Source of the DNA: Iris pallida
Lineage: Eukaryota; Streptophyta; Magnoliopsida; Asparagales; Iridaceae
Direction of reading: 5' to 3'
Assembly (NCBI GenBank): GCA_029216955.1
Contig: JANAVB010005598.1
Location: forward strand, 1,437,327-1,501,326
Length of the DNA stretch: 64,000 bases
The notes below the pieces were generated by a model. It was not told the origin of the DNA and searched no databases. It saw only the letters and a program-made list of their open reading frames with translations. The position numbers and the translations under genes are program-made. How positions within the stretch are numbered: the stretch's first letter is position 1; each line of letters starts with the position of its first letter. Of this stretch, positions 24,687-35,416 are shown in pieces.

Positions 24687-26264
24687 GTGTTTGGCCTGGC
24701 TAGAAACATCCTTGTTGTTCAGACAGATGATCTTAGAGATAAAGATAAAGGAAAAATCCGAATTGACAAATATAGTCAACAATCTCTTAAGATTATCCAG
24801 AAAATAGGATATGATTTGAAGACTATGCAAGGTCTCAATCAAGACAAAGGTAGACGATTACCATTATGTGGTGATCCATTTTACCAGGATACTCGTCATG
24901 GGTTGGGATATGATCCATCCCATATATTTAATGATGATATACAAGAAGAATTCTCTTCTAGTTCTTCACAATACTCAGATTCGGAAGAAATCCATTTCAT
25001 AGAATCTGATACATCCCACTCCTCATATGCTGGAGGAGACTATTACGATGAATCTGAGTGTGTATTCTCAGTCAACATGGTTCAAACTGAAGGCAAATCT
25101 GAGCCATTTGAAAACGACCCTTGGGCTCAACAGATGGATACCCAATGGGAGCTTCGTTCTGAACAACGACAGCCACCTACGAAGGATGAGATTCTCCAGA
25201 TTGATGTTGGAGATGGAACTACGTCCAAGCCAATATTCATCAGTAAGAACCTTTCCGAAGATGAAAGAGAAGAGCTGATAAAACTGATTAAAGAATATAT
25301 TGATATCTTTGCATGGAGTTATGAGGATATGTCGGATCTAGATCCTAAAGTTGCTACTCATAAACTTAATATTCTTCCTAATGTTAAGCCTGTGAAACAA
25401 CAGCAACGATGTTTTCGACCAGACATGATGGATGCAATTGAAACAGAAGTCAAAAAGCTGATTACATGTGGCTTTGTTCGTGAATAACAACACCCAAACT
25501 GGGTTGCCAATATTGTTCCTGTTATAAAAAAGAACGAAAAAGTTCGAGTTTGTATAGATTTTCGAGATCTTAATGCAGCTTGTCCAAAGGACGAATTTCT
25601 ACTTTCCATTACTGATGTCATGATAGATAATACATGCGGTTTTGAACGCATGTCTTTCATGGACGGATTTTCAGGATACAATCAGATTAAGATGCATCCA
25701 GGAGATGAGAAGCATACTGCTTTTCGTACACCCCTTGGAGTCTACTGCTATACGGTTATGCCGTTTGGTCTTAAAAATGCCGGTGCCATGTATCAACGGG
25801 CCATGAGCAACATCTTTCAAGAACATCTACGAAAGACAGTTGAATGTTACGTAGATGACATTGCTGTCAAAAATCGATCAAAAGATGATCACATTCAAGA
25901 CATGAAGACAGTATTTGAATTGATGCGTCAGCATCAATTGAAAATGAACCCTACTAAGTCTTTCTTAGGGGTTTTCAGTGGCAAGTTTTTGGGATTTGTC
26001 ATCACTTCTCAGGGTATCCATGTTGATCCTGATAAAATTAAAGTAATTCTTGAAATGTGTCCTCTACGCAATCTAAAAGAACACTGAGGCTTCCAGGGTC
26101 GCATTGCTTATATCAGGTAATTTATATCCAATCACTCTGGGAGATGTCAACCTTTCTCCCGTCTATTAAAGAAAGGTGTATCATTTGTTTAGGATGAAAC
26201 ATGTCAGAAAGCTTTCAATGACATCAAGCAATACCTTACAAATCCATATGTTCTGGTACCACCA
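24687..26264 (+). pseudogene. Reverse transcriptase domain of E
   Basis: The RT copies the genomic RNA into DNA in the particle. Visible motifs in order are FAWSYEDMSDLDP (about 25310), VRVCIDFRDLNAACPKDEF (about 25545), MDGFSGYNQIKMHP (about 25660), YCYTVMPFGLKNA (about 25745), catalytic YVDD at 25848-25859, and FLGFVITSQGI. The frame is the same as gag and protease. Stops occur at 25485, 26085, 26118 and 26190. The TGA at 26085 and the TAG at 26190 fall where related elements have Arg and Trp codons. The core catalytic residues are intact, so inactivation is by nonsense codons rather than loss of motifs. Confidence 0.9.
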
Positions 26265-27140
26265 GTGGTAGGAAGGCCATTTTTGCTATATGTTCGAGCA
26301 TTGGATCATTCACTTGGTGCTCTTCTTGCACAGAAAAGTGATATGGGTCATGAACAAGCAATTTATTATCTTAGACGAATGATGGTCGGAGCTGAACACA
26401 GGTATACTCCTATAGAAAAGGAATGTCTGGCCTTGGTTTTTGCTGTTCAAAAGATACGACATTATGTGACAGGACAGACTATTCATGTCATCTCCAGAAT
26501 AAATCCTATTTGGGTATTGATGAGAAAACCAAGCATTCTTAACTCCAGGTTAGCCACCTGGGCGATGTTGCTCACTCCTTATGACATGGTCTATGTACCT
26601 CAAAAATCAGTGAAGGGTCAAGCATTAGCTGATTTCTTAGCAGCTCACCCTATACCTGAAACATCGAAGCTATATAAGGACATTCCAGATGAAGTTGTGG
26701 ATTGGAACATGACTTTAAAAGATGACATTTGGCAATTATACTTTGATGGAGCGTCACGAGTTGGACCTAAAGGCAATATCGTCTCTGGGGTAGGAATCGT
26801 CTTGGTTTTTCATGACAAAATGGTCATATACCGTGCTTATTCTCTCAATGAGCCATGCTCCAATAATGTGGCAGAATATAATGCTCTGCTCATTGGTCTC
26901 CAAGTAGCAAAATAATTGGACATCGAGTTCCTGGAAGCTTATGGAGGTTCTCAACTGATTGTTAATCAGGTTAGAGGGACATATGAAGTCAAAAATCCTG
27001 ACCTCATCCCCTATCATCAAGTGGTAATCGAATTTGTCCTCTCATTTAAAGGATTCTTTATTGAATTCATACCACGTTCTCAGAATTTGGAAGTTGATGC
27101 TCTTGCTAGCTTAGCTGCAGATTTGGCTGTACCAATTTGA
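26265..27140 (+). pseudogene. RNase H and second (archaeal-type) RNase H of E
   Basis: The first half (26265-26650) is the standard retrotransposon RNase H, with LYVRALDHSLGALLAQ and HRYTPIEKECLALVFAVQKIRHY. The second half (about 26730-27140) is another RNase H beginning LYFDGASRVGPKGN and including NNVAEYNALLIGL and RSQNLEVDALASLAA. Two consecutive RNase H modules are a known mark of Tat elements. Stops at 26913 and 27138 interrupt the second module. Confidence 0.85.
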
Positions 27141-28502
27141 AGACAAAACACCATTACTTTGTTGGACCGAGACTTATTCTGTGTTAAGAATAATCTGCAT
27201 ATTGAACAGAGTTATATTACATAATCAAGTTCCCAACAGAGGGATTGGAGAAGTCTATTTATTGATTATGCGGTTCATGAGATTTTACCTGAAGATCCAA
27301 AAGAAGCTGCATCAATCAAGAGACGATTATTTCAATTTTATTATGATTCGTCTCTACATATGTTATATCGTCGTTCATATGATGGACTTTTGTTGCGCTG
27401 TCTTTCAGAAAATGAAGCTAAATAAACATTTCGTGAAGCTTATGATCGTGTTTGTGGTGCTCATCAACCAGGTCCAAAATTACAAGACCGCATTCGAAGA
27501 ATGGGGTATTATTGGCCTTCAATGATAGCAGATGCTGTGGATTATGCCAGAAGGTGTAAAGCATGTCAGATTCATGCTGATTTTATTCATCAACCGTCTG
27601 AATTCCTACATCCTACAGCAGCTTCTTGGCCCTTCGAAGCTTGGGGCATGGACATTATTGGTCCAATTAACCCTCCTTATGTTAAGGGATATCGGTTTAT
27701 ACTAGCTATAACCGATTACTTTTCTAAATGGGCGGAAGCAGTTCCCCTTGCTGAAGTAAAAATATCTAATGTGGTTAGCTTCATTAAACATCATATCATT
27801 TATCGTTTTGGGATTCCCCGACGGATAATTCATGACAATGGACCCCAATTCGCCAGTCAGGCATTTTATAGATTCTGTGATAAGAATCGGATTCAAAATC
27901 TGGCTTCTACGGCTTATAATCCAGCTGCTAATGGTTTAGCCGAAGCTTTCAACAAGACGATCATCAAACTCCTCAAAAAGTTTGTCTCTTCTAATAAACG
28001 TGATTGGAATGAGAAACTTGGAGAATGTTTATGGGCTTACCGAACGACAGTCCGAAATCCTACTGGTTTTACACCATTTTCACTAGTTTACGGATGTGAG
28101 GCTGTCCTTCCACTGGAAATCCAGATTCTATCTCTTCGAATTGACATTGCTAACGAGCTAACTACTGAAAATAATGATCGCTTACGACTCCAAGAACTTG
28201 AAGGATTTGACGAGAAGCGTCTTCAAGCACAACAGCATATTGAGCTATATCAAGCCCGCATATCTTGAACTTTCAATCGTAAAGTTAAAGAGAGGGTATT
28301 CAAAGTCAGTGAACTAGTACTAGCTGTTCGAAGATCGATGGTGATGACTCATATGAGTAAAGGGAAATTCTAAGCAAAATAGGAAGGCCCTTATGTCATC
28401 GAGACAGTTTTCTCCAACGGTACCTATAGGTTGTCTAAACCTAATGGAGATTTGCTCATGATGCCGATCAATGGCAAATTTTTGAAGAAATATTATGTTT
28501 GA
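27141..28502 (+). pseudogene. Integrase of E
   Basis: The same frame continues to a natural terminator at 28500. The N-terminal zinc-binding module reads VCGAH...CKACQ, but the first expected His is Tyr (AYDRVCGAH), a change explained by one C-to-T transition. The catalytic triad is complete: WGMDIIGP (about 27651), HDNGPQF (about 27834) and LAEAFNK (about 27942). There are 35 residues between the second Asp and the Glu, the classic DD35E. The C-terminal part has WEGPY-type sequence with its Trp codon changed to a stop (28380). Stops are at 27222, 27423, 28266, 28371 and 28380. It would insert the cDNA with five-base duplications, as seen around E. Confidence 0.88.
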
Positions 28503-28584
28503 ATTTCTTCCTTATTCCCCAGCTACCAATGTTTGGTTAAGCTTGGAGAGAAATTTTAATCTTTTATCTTACCAGTTGACTAAA

Positions 28585-28865
28585 AAAATTGGATCTATTA
28601 TTTATCATGTTCTTAGGACCTCTGAATAAATATTAAGTCTGCTTGTTTTTCCTATCTATCATGTCCATTTGGCCTCTGAATAGATATTAATCTATTTTTC
28701 TTTGAGTTGTTACGATCTGTCATGTCCATATTACCTCTGATAGTATTGTATACTCTAAACAGAAACAAGATTTCATTATCTATCATGTCCATATTACCTC
28801 TGGATAGATACAATTTATTGAGTTTAGAAGACTTGTCATGTCCATATTACCTCTGATAAGTGTTT
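28585..28865 (+). repeat. Five-unit repeat between integrase and antisense gene
   Basis: About five diverged units of 50-65 bases share TATCATGTCCATATTACCTCTGATAG-like cores, given here as consensus. They lie between the pol terminator and the 3' end of the antisense gene, where the two convergent transcripts would end. Confidence 0.75.
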
Positions 28866-28980
28866 TCTATCTCATACATATTGTTTAAATTCAAAATAAA
28901 TGATAGGATCACAAAAAAAATATTTTATTCATTTTTTGTGAACATTACAGAATGAATAAGATAAAAGATTATAAAAGCTC

Positions 28981-28986
28981 TTTATT
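28981..28986 (-). terminator. Poly(A) signal of the antisense gene
   Basis: AATAAA on the minus strand lies five bases past the antisense stop codon, and a second copy lies at 28924-28929. Convergent transcription from pol would reach the same interval. Confidence 0.55.
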
Positions 28987-31900
28987 TTTCTTAAGGCGGA
29001 GCAGAGATATCTTGAAGTAATTTTTGCAGCTCTGCTAGGCGCCTATCACGAGAGCTCAATACTTTCTTGGTAGCTTCAGCACGTCGAGCTTCGGGAGTAC
29101 AAATATGAGAAAGTCCAACGAAGCTGACTATCAGCTTATCCTTGGCTCCATCAAGGATTCTGATCGTAGATTCAACTCCATAGACCTGTTCTTCCAAAAT
29201 TGAGCTCTGAGTAAGGTGCTGGTCCCGAGCCAAGATCATCTGCTCCCTCTCTGCCTTCAAGCGAGCCAGCTCAGCCTCAGCTTCTTGAATTTTATCATTT
29301 TGTTACTGAATTTCCATATTTGAGGTGTCATAGGCTGCTCTATGGCTATCCGACTCAGGCTTTATGCCAGCCAAAAAAGCTTTTTCTTTGGCAATTTTAT
29401 GCTATATTCATGAAGGGCTTCATTATATCTCGTCTCCCGAGCGAGGTAATCAGCCGATAAGACGTCATACTCTTCTTAGATGAGACTTTCAATGGTTTCA
29501 CTTGACAGCTTAAGATACTCTCTGATAGGCTGTTCAAGACCCTCCACAATTTTCTCTAATGCTGTTGCTCTCGCCGTGTCATTGAACATAGCAACATTTC
29601 TGATGGTAAGAGCCATTGTCGCCTTCAAGCTCTCATAATTGAGGCCCTTATTCAGGACCATTTTGATTAAAGTCGCCAGAGTTTTATAAAAGGTTTCAGT
29701 GTGAATCTCAACTAAGAGATTCATTTGTATACTTGAACTCGGCGTTGCGGCAATATCTACTAAGTCTCTTCTCTGAAGACTGGAAACGCAGGCTGTTGAT
29801 GTGATAGCAGGCTGAGATGAAGCCATTGTTGTTACTGCTACCATAGCAAACTGGTTACCAGGAGCTTCAAGAACAATGTCTTCAATATTTGTTACTCCAG
29901 CCGTTTCTGGAGCTGAAACTACTAGAGTTTCGGTGGCAGTGATAGGTGCGGACGGAATGACAGTTATGGGAGCTGACTCCGGTTCTGGCATTGACTCTTC
30001 ATAGACTTGTACTGGATCAGTAGTAATAGCGGAGGATGCTATTACAATTTCCCCAGATTCAGTTGATGATTTGAGTGTGCCTTCATTACCTTCTTCAACT
30101 ATTGGCTTCGCAGGATCATCAAGTGTTTCAGTAACTAAATCTTTATTAAAATCTTGTTCTTCTTCAGCAGTCTCCTCATCATCTACAGTAAGATCTACTG
30201 TAGTTTCTTCCTTATCCTTGCCCTCAGCAGAAGAGGACACTTCTGGCTGAGCCTGTATTTCTGGCTCATATTGTACCTCCAATGATGGAGGACATTCTTC
30301 TTGAGACTCTACTTCGGGCTCTCGTGCTACCTCTTCTTGAGCATCTTCTTCTTCTGAAGAAGAAGCCTCCTCCTCAGATTCCTTGTTTTCCTCATAAATA
30401 TCTTCTTGAGAAGGAGGAGGGGCCACAACCTTCGGGGAAATGATAACACCTACAAAAAATTAAACAAAATAAGTTAATATACAAAAGTCATAGTTTTATA
30501 TAGATTTTGTATAAATTATATTTACCTGGAGTATGTGTGGAACACTCCAAGTACGCATCATAATCTCCATCCCACTCTTCGTCATCAAAAGTGATAGCTG
30601 GTTCATCGGATGGGATAAATACCGAATCAACAGTTTGTACTGGGGCAACGTCTTCAGCAACTTGTGCCTTTTGTGGCAGAGTTAAATGAAGTGCCGAGCT
30701 GAGACGTCCGGGAGATAAGACCACTGCAGATGTTGCTGGTTGAGGTGCTGAAGATCCTTCTCCAGGGTGAACTGAAGAAGATCCTATATGTTGCAGCTCA
30801 TCCGCCTGAGTGTCACTCTCCGAAGTAGAGGCTCTTGATCTGGAAGGTCTTTTTATGGTAGCCTTCTTCTTCTTCTTCTCCGAGGTTTTCTCTGGAAGTG
30901 TGACGGCTGCACTTTGTTTCCGTTTATGGGATTTGCCAATAATAATAGGTTCTGCAGCCTCTTCCCCAACTCCTGTAGCAATAACTTTCAGATATGGATC
31001 TGGAACAGCAGCATCGTCAGGGATGTCTGTTGGTACCCTGTCTGGCTCTTCAATATTACCTTCATTGGGCCATCTCAAGCTACCTCTCATATTGTAGCCA
31101 TGGGCAAAGGAACGGATAGAAGCGTAAAAGTGAGCATACGAATGAAGAATACGTAGCTCTGTAGTGTTGGTAGCGGTTGAGACTCTGAATTTGGCACCAG
31201 TACGGGTAGTACTAAAATATCTCCAACCCCTTGCACCATCAAGCAGTTTCCCATAGTGACGGAAACTGGTAGAGGGATTACCAACATGAAGTTGGACATA
31301 CCTAAATTGACGAGCGAACTTACTGGATAGATATGGTTCGAACGTATAATTATCTTCATTTCTGTGCATCAGGTGAGAGGGTCTGATGGACTGTAGCCAT
31401 TTGAAGATTGATGGTGGCAATAAAGCTCTTCCTTCAACTTCATCTTCAAATTGAACACCGAAGCAGTCGGCTGGAACTTGTGGCCGGGTACAAAAAAAGT
31501 TCCAACCATAAGAATAGTTCAAAACTGCCCGGTTATCTGCCAATGTCGTGGCAATCCATGTAGCTTTGCTGAATTTTTGGAGGAAGACCTCCGCATCATC
31601 ACCCGAGACTGGTGGCAACAATCTGCAGTTGTGGTGCAACAGTCAGCCCATTAAATAAGTATAGGGCATTTCTACTCTGGGGAATGCATTTCGATGAGGA
31701 GCATTGTTGATTAACTCCTCACCAAAAGTCCTTAAACCTGCATTTACTCGGCAGACCATTATCGATAGCAGGTTAATTCTGACTTTAAACACCAAACGCA
31801 CTGCTGGCCATAGTACGTTACGGTGGATTTTATCAACTGTACCAGTTCCTGGTACAACCCATCTTCTCAACCATAAAGAAAGGAAGCCTGCCAGCAAGGC

Positions 31901-32239
31901 TTTCCTAGAGATTTTCTGGCTGCCATATCTGAGGAAGCTTAAGGCTTCAGTTCCAGTAGGAAACTCCCCAGTCTTAGTGGACAAATATTTGTTCGAAAAT
32001 TTGTAGACAGTCATCATATCCCGAATTTTGTTAACAGGAATTGTTGAATCTGTATTGATAGCTGGAGCTTTGTTTTCCTGGAATCTTTCTTTATCATCCT
32101 TGGATATTTTATCCTTATGGAAGAAGAGATACATTGTCCACTTGTTGATATATGCTAGATGAGATCCACTCTCATGCATAGTAGTGCAGATCATATAGTG
32201 GCACATCAATTCTTCATACACTTCAACCAACTGAGGTTT

Positions 32240-32435
32240 TTTTTCCCTAATTTCAGTAAGTTCCCGGTTGGAGGGAACGTATTCTTCATATGGGGCTTCT
32301 TCCATTGGTAGCTTCGAGATGAATTGCATCTCATGGAGTGCGAGACCCATTTCACCTTTTGGGGTCGCAAAAGTTCCAGTTGAACTAATGTATATCTCCA
32401 TCAGGGCCAGGAACAAGTTACCGTTCGATGGTATA
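32240..32435 (-). other. Plant-mobile-domain-like segment in antisense exon 2
   Basis: The translated segment GTFATPKGEMGLALHEM, followed by ISKLPM and a Pro/Glu/Tyr-rich stretch, resembles the signature of plant mobile domains: a Phe-x-x-Pro-x-Gly-Glu-Met strand followed by a Leu-rich helix and a G/KLP turn. That domain is known in host genes and inside plant transposons. The match is by eye over a short span and could be coincidental. Confidence 0.4.
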
Positions 32436-33319
32436 CCCTGACTAGTAGAAGCCACCGCTTCATACATGCCAATATCTTTCAGCTCCGTCTGAAAGTTCTT
32501 CATCATCTAAATGCTAATCTGGATCCAGTTCTGGTTGAATGGAGTCAACCATCCCAGTAGCCTGGAGTTTGTCTGGGAATATAGTACCGCAGCCCTTATG
32601 AACTTGTTAACGAACATCTGGATTTGCACTGGTTGGATTAAAGCTGAATCTTCACTTGGAGTAAATCCTGGCATGAGGCCAGAGAAAGAAGTGACACCGC
32701 TATTGGAAACACTGACGTAATACCCCATATCGTTGGCATGATCCCTCTTGAATACGATTCTACCCGGACTTCCATGACTGCTAGGAGTCAGATTCCACAG
32801 TATTTGTCGAGGGTGGGTGGCATGGATGAATGCTGACAAGGGGTAATCTCTGTCCATGTCAGGGAGATACATTGCTCTATCTCCAAACTTGAACACCCAA
32901 GACTCCTTCTTGGGGTGTGTTTGTGACTTGCAGTCTATTGCATCCCCAAATAAGAAGGCTGGTTTTGCAAATTGTTATTTATTCAGTGAGGTCAACAATT
33001 CTCCATTAATCATGGATAGCATCATCCTATCCCCTTGGACAGCTATCAACTGTGCTCTCTCTATGGGGTAGTCCGGATTCGATTGAGGAAATGTTACATG
33101 AGACAGGTTCTCCAAATAGTTCGAGCCTACCATACCAACTGATGAGCCAAAGACTTCTGCAAGTGGATGAGCTTGCAAGTCCACTGCAAAAAGAAAAAAA
33201 AATCAAGTTAGTAAAAATCTAATTTGAAATTTTTTACAAAGGGTAAAAACTTTGACTTTTACGCTTATTAAAGTTGATAAAAGTTTTTGTTTTTCACAAA
33301 GTCTTTCATTTGGTGAAAA

Positions 33320-33873
33320 TTTACGCTAGCACATGTTGATGTGAGCGTATTTGAAATTGTACGCTGGCATGTATTGACATGAGCGTATGTTGATGTGAGC
33401 GTATTATGAACTTTACGCTAGCACATCTTGATGTGAGCGTATTATGAACTTTACGCTAGCACATGTTGATGTGAGCGTATTTGAAATTGTACGCTGGCAT
33501 GTATTGACATGTGCGTATTCTAAACTTTACGCTAGCACATGCTAATATGAGCGTATTATGAATTTTACGCTGGCACATGTTGATGTGAGCGTATTCTAAA
33601 AATTACGCTGGCATGAATAGACATGAGCGTATTTTACATTTTACGCTGGCTTGACTAGACATGAGCGTATTTTACATTTTATGCTGGCATGAGTAGACAT
33701 GAGCGTAATTTTAGATTTTATGCTGACACGTATAGACGTGGGCGTATAGTGAAATTTTACGCTAACACGTATAAACATGGGCGTATATTCGTAACTTTAC
33801 GCTGGCACGTATAACGTGGGCGTATTTTGTTATCTTAATTTCTACGCTAACACATATAACGTGGGCGTGAAAT
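33320..33873 (-). repeat. Array of about 14 hairpin repeats in antisense intron 1
   Basis: The unit is about 38 bases: TTTACGCTAGCACATG, a short loop, ATGTGAGCGTA, then an A/T-rich spacer. Each unit is an imperfect inverted repeat with ACGCT and AGCGT arms. Units vary in a regular way (GCACATG, GCATGTA, ACACGTA) while the opposite arm co-varies (ATGTG, ACATG, ACGTG). The array fits entirely between the donor at 33928 and the acceptor at 33184. Confidence 0.85.
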
Positions 33874-34162
33874 GAAAGATTTAGGTCTTCTTCTCCGACG
33901 AGTTTTCGGCCAAAGAGCAGTGCTTTACCCCTCATTGGAGGAGCCACGGCGAGGTTGCTTTGCTGAGACGCTGCTGATGACCGGACGGGATTTTGTGCGC
34001 GGTCGACCGATGAGGAATCAACGACGGGCTTCTTGCCTTTGTTTCCGGCGGCGGACGACTTCTTGAGGGCCATCGAATCAAAGCAAGAGTAGAAGAAAGA
34101 AGAAGAATGGAGAAAGATCGAGATTTTGAAAGACAAAGTAAAGTCGCATCTCTCTTCGAAAA

Positions 34163-34175
34163 GCCCTATTTATAG
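34163..34175 (-). promoter_or_regulatory. TATA box of the antisense gene
   Basis: CTATAAATAGGGC lies on the minus strand, 94 bases upstream of the antisense ATG, a normal plant spacing with a transcription start near 34140. Four TTTTACGC-like words (34205, 34233, 34264, 34291) lie upstream at 27-31-base spacing, between this TATA box and the PPT. Confidence 0.7.
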
Positions 34176-34334
34176 AAAATTTCGAATCGGTTTAAATTCC
34201 CAGATTTTACGCCGACTGTTGGATATCCCAACTTTTACGCGGATGACCGTTGAATACCCCGAACTCTACGCTGACTGGTCAAATCCTGAATTTTACGCTT
34301 CTGTTCAAAGTGTTTCAAATTTTGAAAATATTTG

Positions 34335-34353
34335 AAAACTTTGAAGGGGGTCT
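34335..34353 (+). promoter_or_regulatory. Polypurine tract of E
   Basis: AAACTTTGAAGGGGGTCT lies immediately before the 3' LTR TGTAGGAG. A G-run next to the LTR is the usual plus-strand primer site. Confidence 0.75.
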
Positions 34354-35411
34354 TGTAGGAGCGTAAAAAAAATACTTCATAGACCAAGTCAAAGAAATAG
34401 AGCTTTACGCTCAAACAGGCTATTCTACGCAGGCTATCCTATGCAGGCTACTTTACGCGAGATGTTTTTACGCAAGCTACTTTACGCCGGGGACAGGCTG
34501 TCAGATCATGCATTTAATGTAAGTAATAATGAATCTGACATAATGATTTGCTGACAGCGTATAACACAGAATTCGAAGAGATTTGATTTACACAGAAACC
34601 AACATTATCGTTTAGTGTGTGGACTGGGCTACTTTACGCTGAAAAGAAGGCTTCTTTTACGCATGAATACTATATAAGCTTTTTACGCTCAAAGTTGACG
34701 TGTGCGTAAAGTTTATTTGGGCTTACCTTTTACGCTCAATGCTGTTTTATCAGCCACTTAACGCAAAAATTCTATTTTTTGGGCTATTTTACGCCTAGTC
34801 TACTACTTTATGCTGGAAGTGTATTTTGGGTCATTTTTACGCCCGATTGTTTCTGACTATATGAGAACGTGGTTTGCTTATGTGGCTTTCATGCCACACT
34901 TATCGAGGGACGTGTGTACGTTCACTCCTTATTTTGTTGAAGTACTGGGACACGTGTCATCCCACGTAAAGTTCATGGATGACAGTTGCTAGCGTAAAAC
35001 TATAATTTGGATGCATTTTACGCATGATGTATTTTAGTCTATAAATAGACTAATTTTTATAATCAGTAAAAATCAGAGAGAGAGAGAGAGACATGAGAGA
35101 ATACATCAGAGACTATGATTTTTCAGAGCATTCTTCTTCAACCTTTCTTCCAGAACAGAGTGAAGCAAAGCAGGAAAGCATTCGACCTCGCCATCAGTGC
35201 CCAAGTGCGTCGATACTTTTTTGGTGACTTAGTTCTTCCGGTTGTTTATCTTCCAGCAGTACTCTTCATCATCATCGTATGGTCCAAGGAACAAAGTGAT
35301 CGTCTTCAGATCAGACTTCCATAGCAATACTTCCCAGAACAATTTGTACTTCTTGTACTTTTTTTCGTTTTATTTTAAAAGCCAATTTTAGGCATTTTGT
35401 TAAGTGAAACA
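34354..35411 (+). repeat. E 3' LTR (1,058 bp)
   Basis: It is collinear with the 5' LTR and ends TTAAGTGAAACA before GGGGC. Several TTTACGC words intact here are decayed by transitions in the 5' LTR, and the reverse also occurs. Confidence 0.92.
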
Positions 35412-35416
35412 GGGGC
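35412..35416. repeat. Right target-site duplication of E (GGGGC)
   Basis: GGGGC follows the terminal AAACA of the 3' LTR. It restores an interrupted tandem unit of D. Confidence 0.9.

Larger units (their letters stand above)
28991..34073 (-). pseudogene. Large antisense gene of element E (three exons)
   Basis: This is a minus-strand transcription unit between integrase and the PPT. Exon 1 is 34073-33929, starting ATGGCCCTCAAG in good context. Intron 1 is 33928-33184, with donor GGTAAAG and acceptor T-run-GCAG. Exon 2 is 33183-30526, intron 2 is 30525-30450 (CCAG/GTAAAT to TTTTTTGTAG), and exon 3 is 30449-28991. Splice phases fit, giving about 1,420 codons. Exon 2 stays in one frame over 2.6 kb with stops at about 32975, 32507 and 31643. 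Exon 3 has stops at about 29476 and 29303 and one frameshift near 29403. A PMD-like segment lies in the middle, a Lys-rich NLS-like stretch (SEKKKKKATIKRPSRSR) at about 30840-30900, an acidic region at 30150-30410, and a coiled coil at the C-terminus. Antisense extra ORFs are known in Tat elements. I infer a nuclear or DNA-associated role only from the basic stretch. Confidence 0.75.
18413..35411 (+). mobile_element. Tat/Ogre-like Ty3/gypsy retrotransposon E, full length
   Basis: E is a structurally complete element of 16,999 bases. Its LTRs are 18413-19479 and 34354-35411, both TGTAGGAG...GAAACA, and it is flanked by perfect five-base duplications GGGGC. The order is LTR, PBS, ORF1, gag, protease, RT, RNase H, second RNase H, integrase, antisense gene, PPT, LTR. 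The gag-before-pol order with integrase last, the dual RNase H and the extra ORFs place it in the Tat/Ogre branch of Ty3/gypsy. It carries about 18 internal stop codons in gag-pol and cannot make its own polyprotein, but both LTR promoters keep a TATA box. The LTRs differ at scattered, mostly transition-type positions, so the insertion is not very recent. Confidence 0.93.

Noticed and set aside
20688..28502. Endogenous pararetrovirus as an alternative for the RT region
   Set aside because: LTRs, PBS, PPT, target duplications and a DD35E integrase identify a Ty3/gypsy retrotransposon.
33320..33873. CRISPR-like appearance of the evenly spaced hairpin repeats
   Set aside because: The spacers are not unique, units are diverged, the context is a plant retrotransposon intron, and there are no cas genes.
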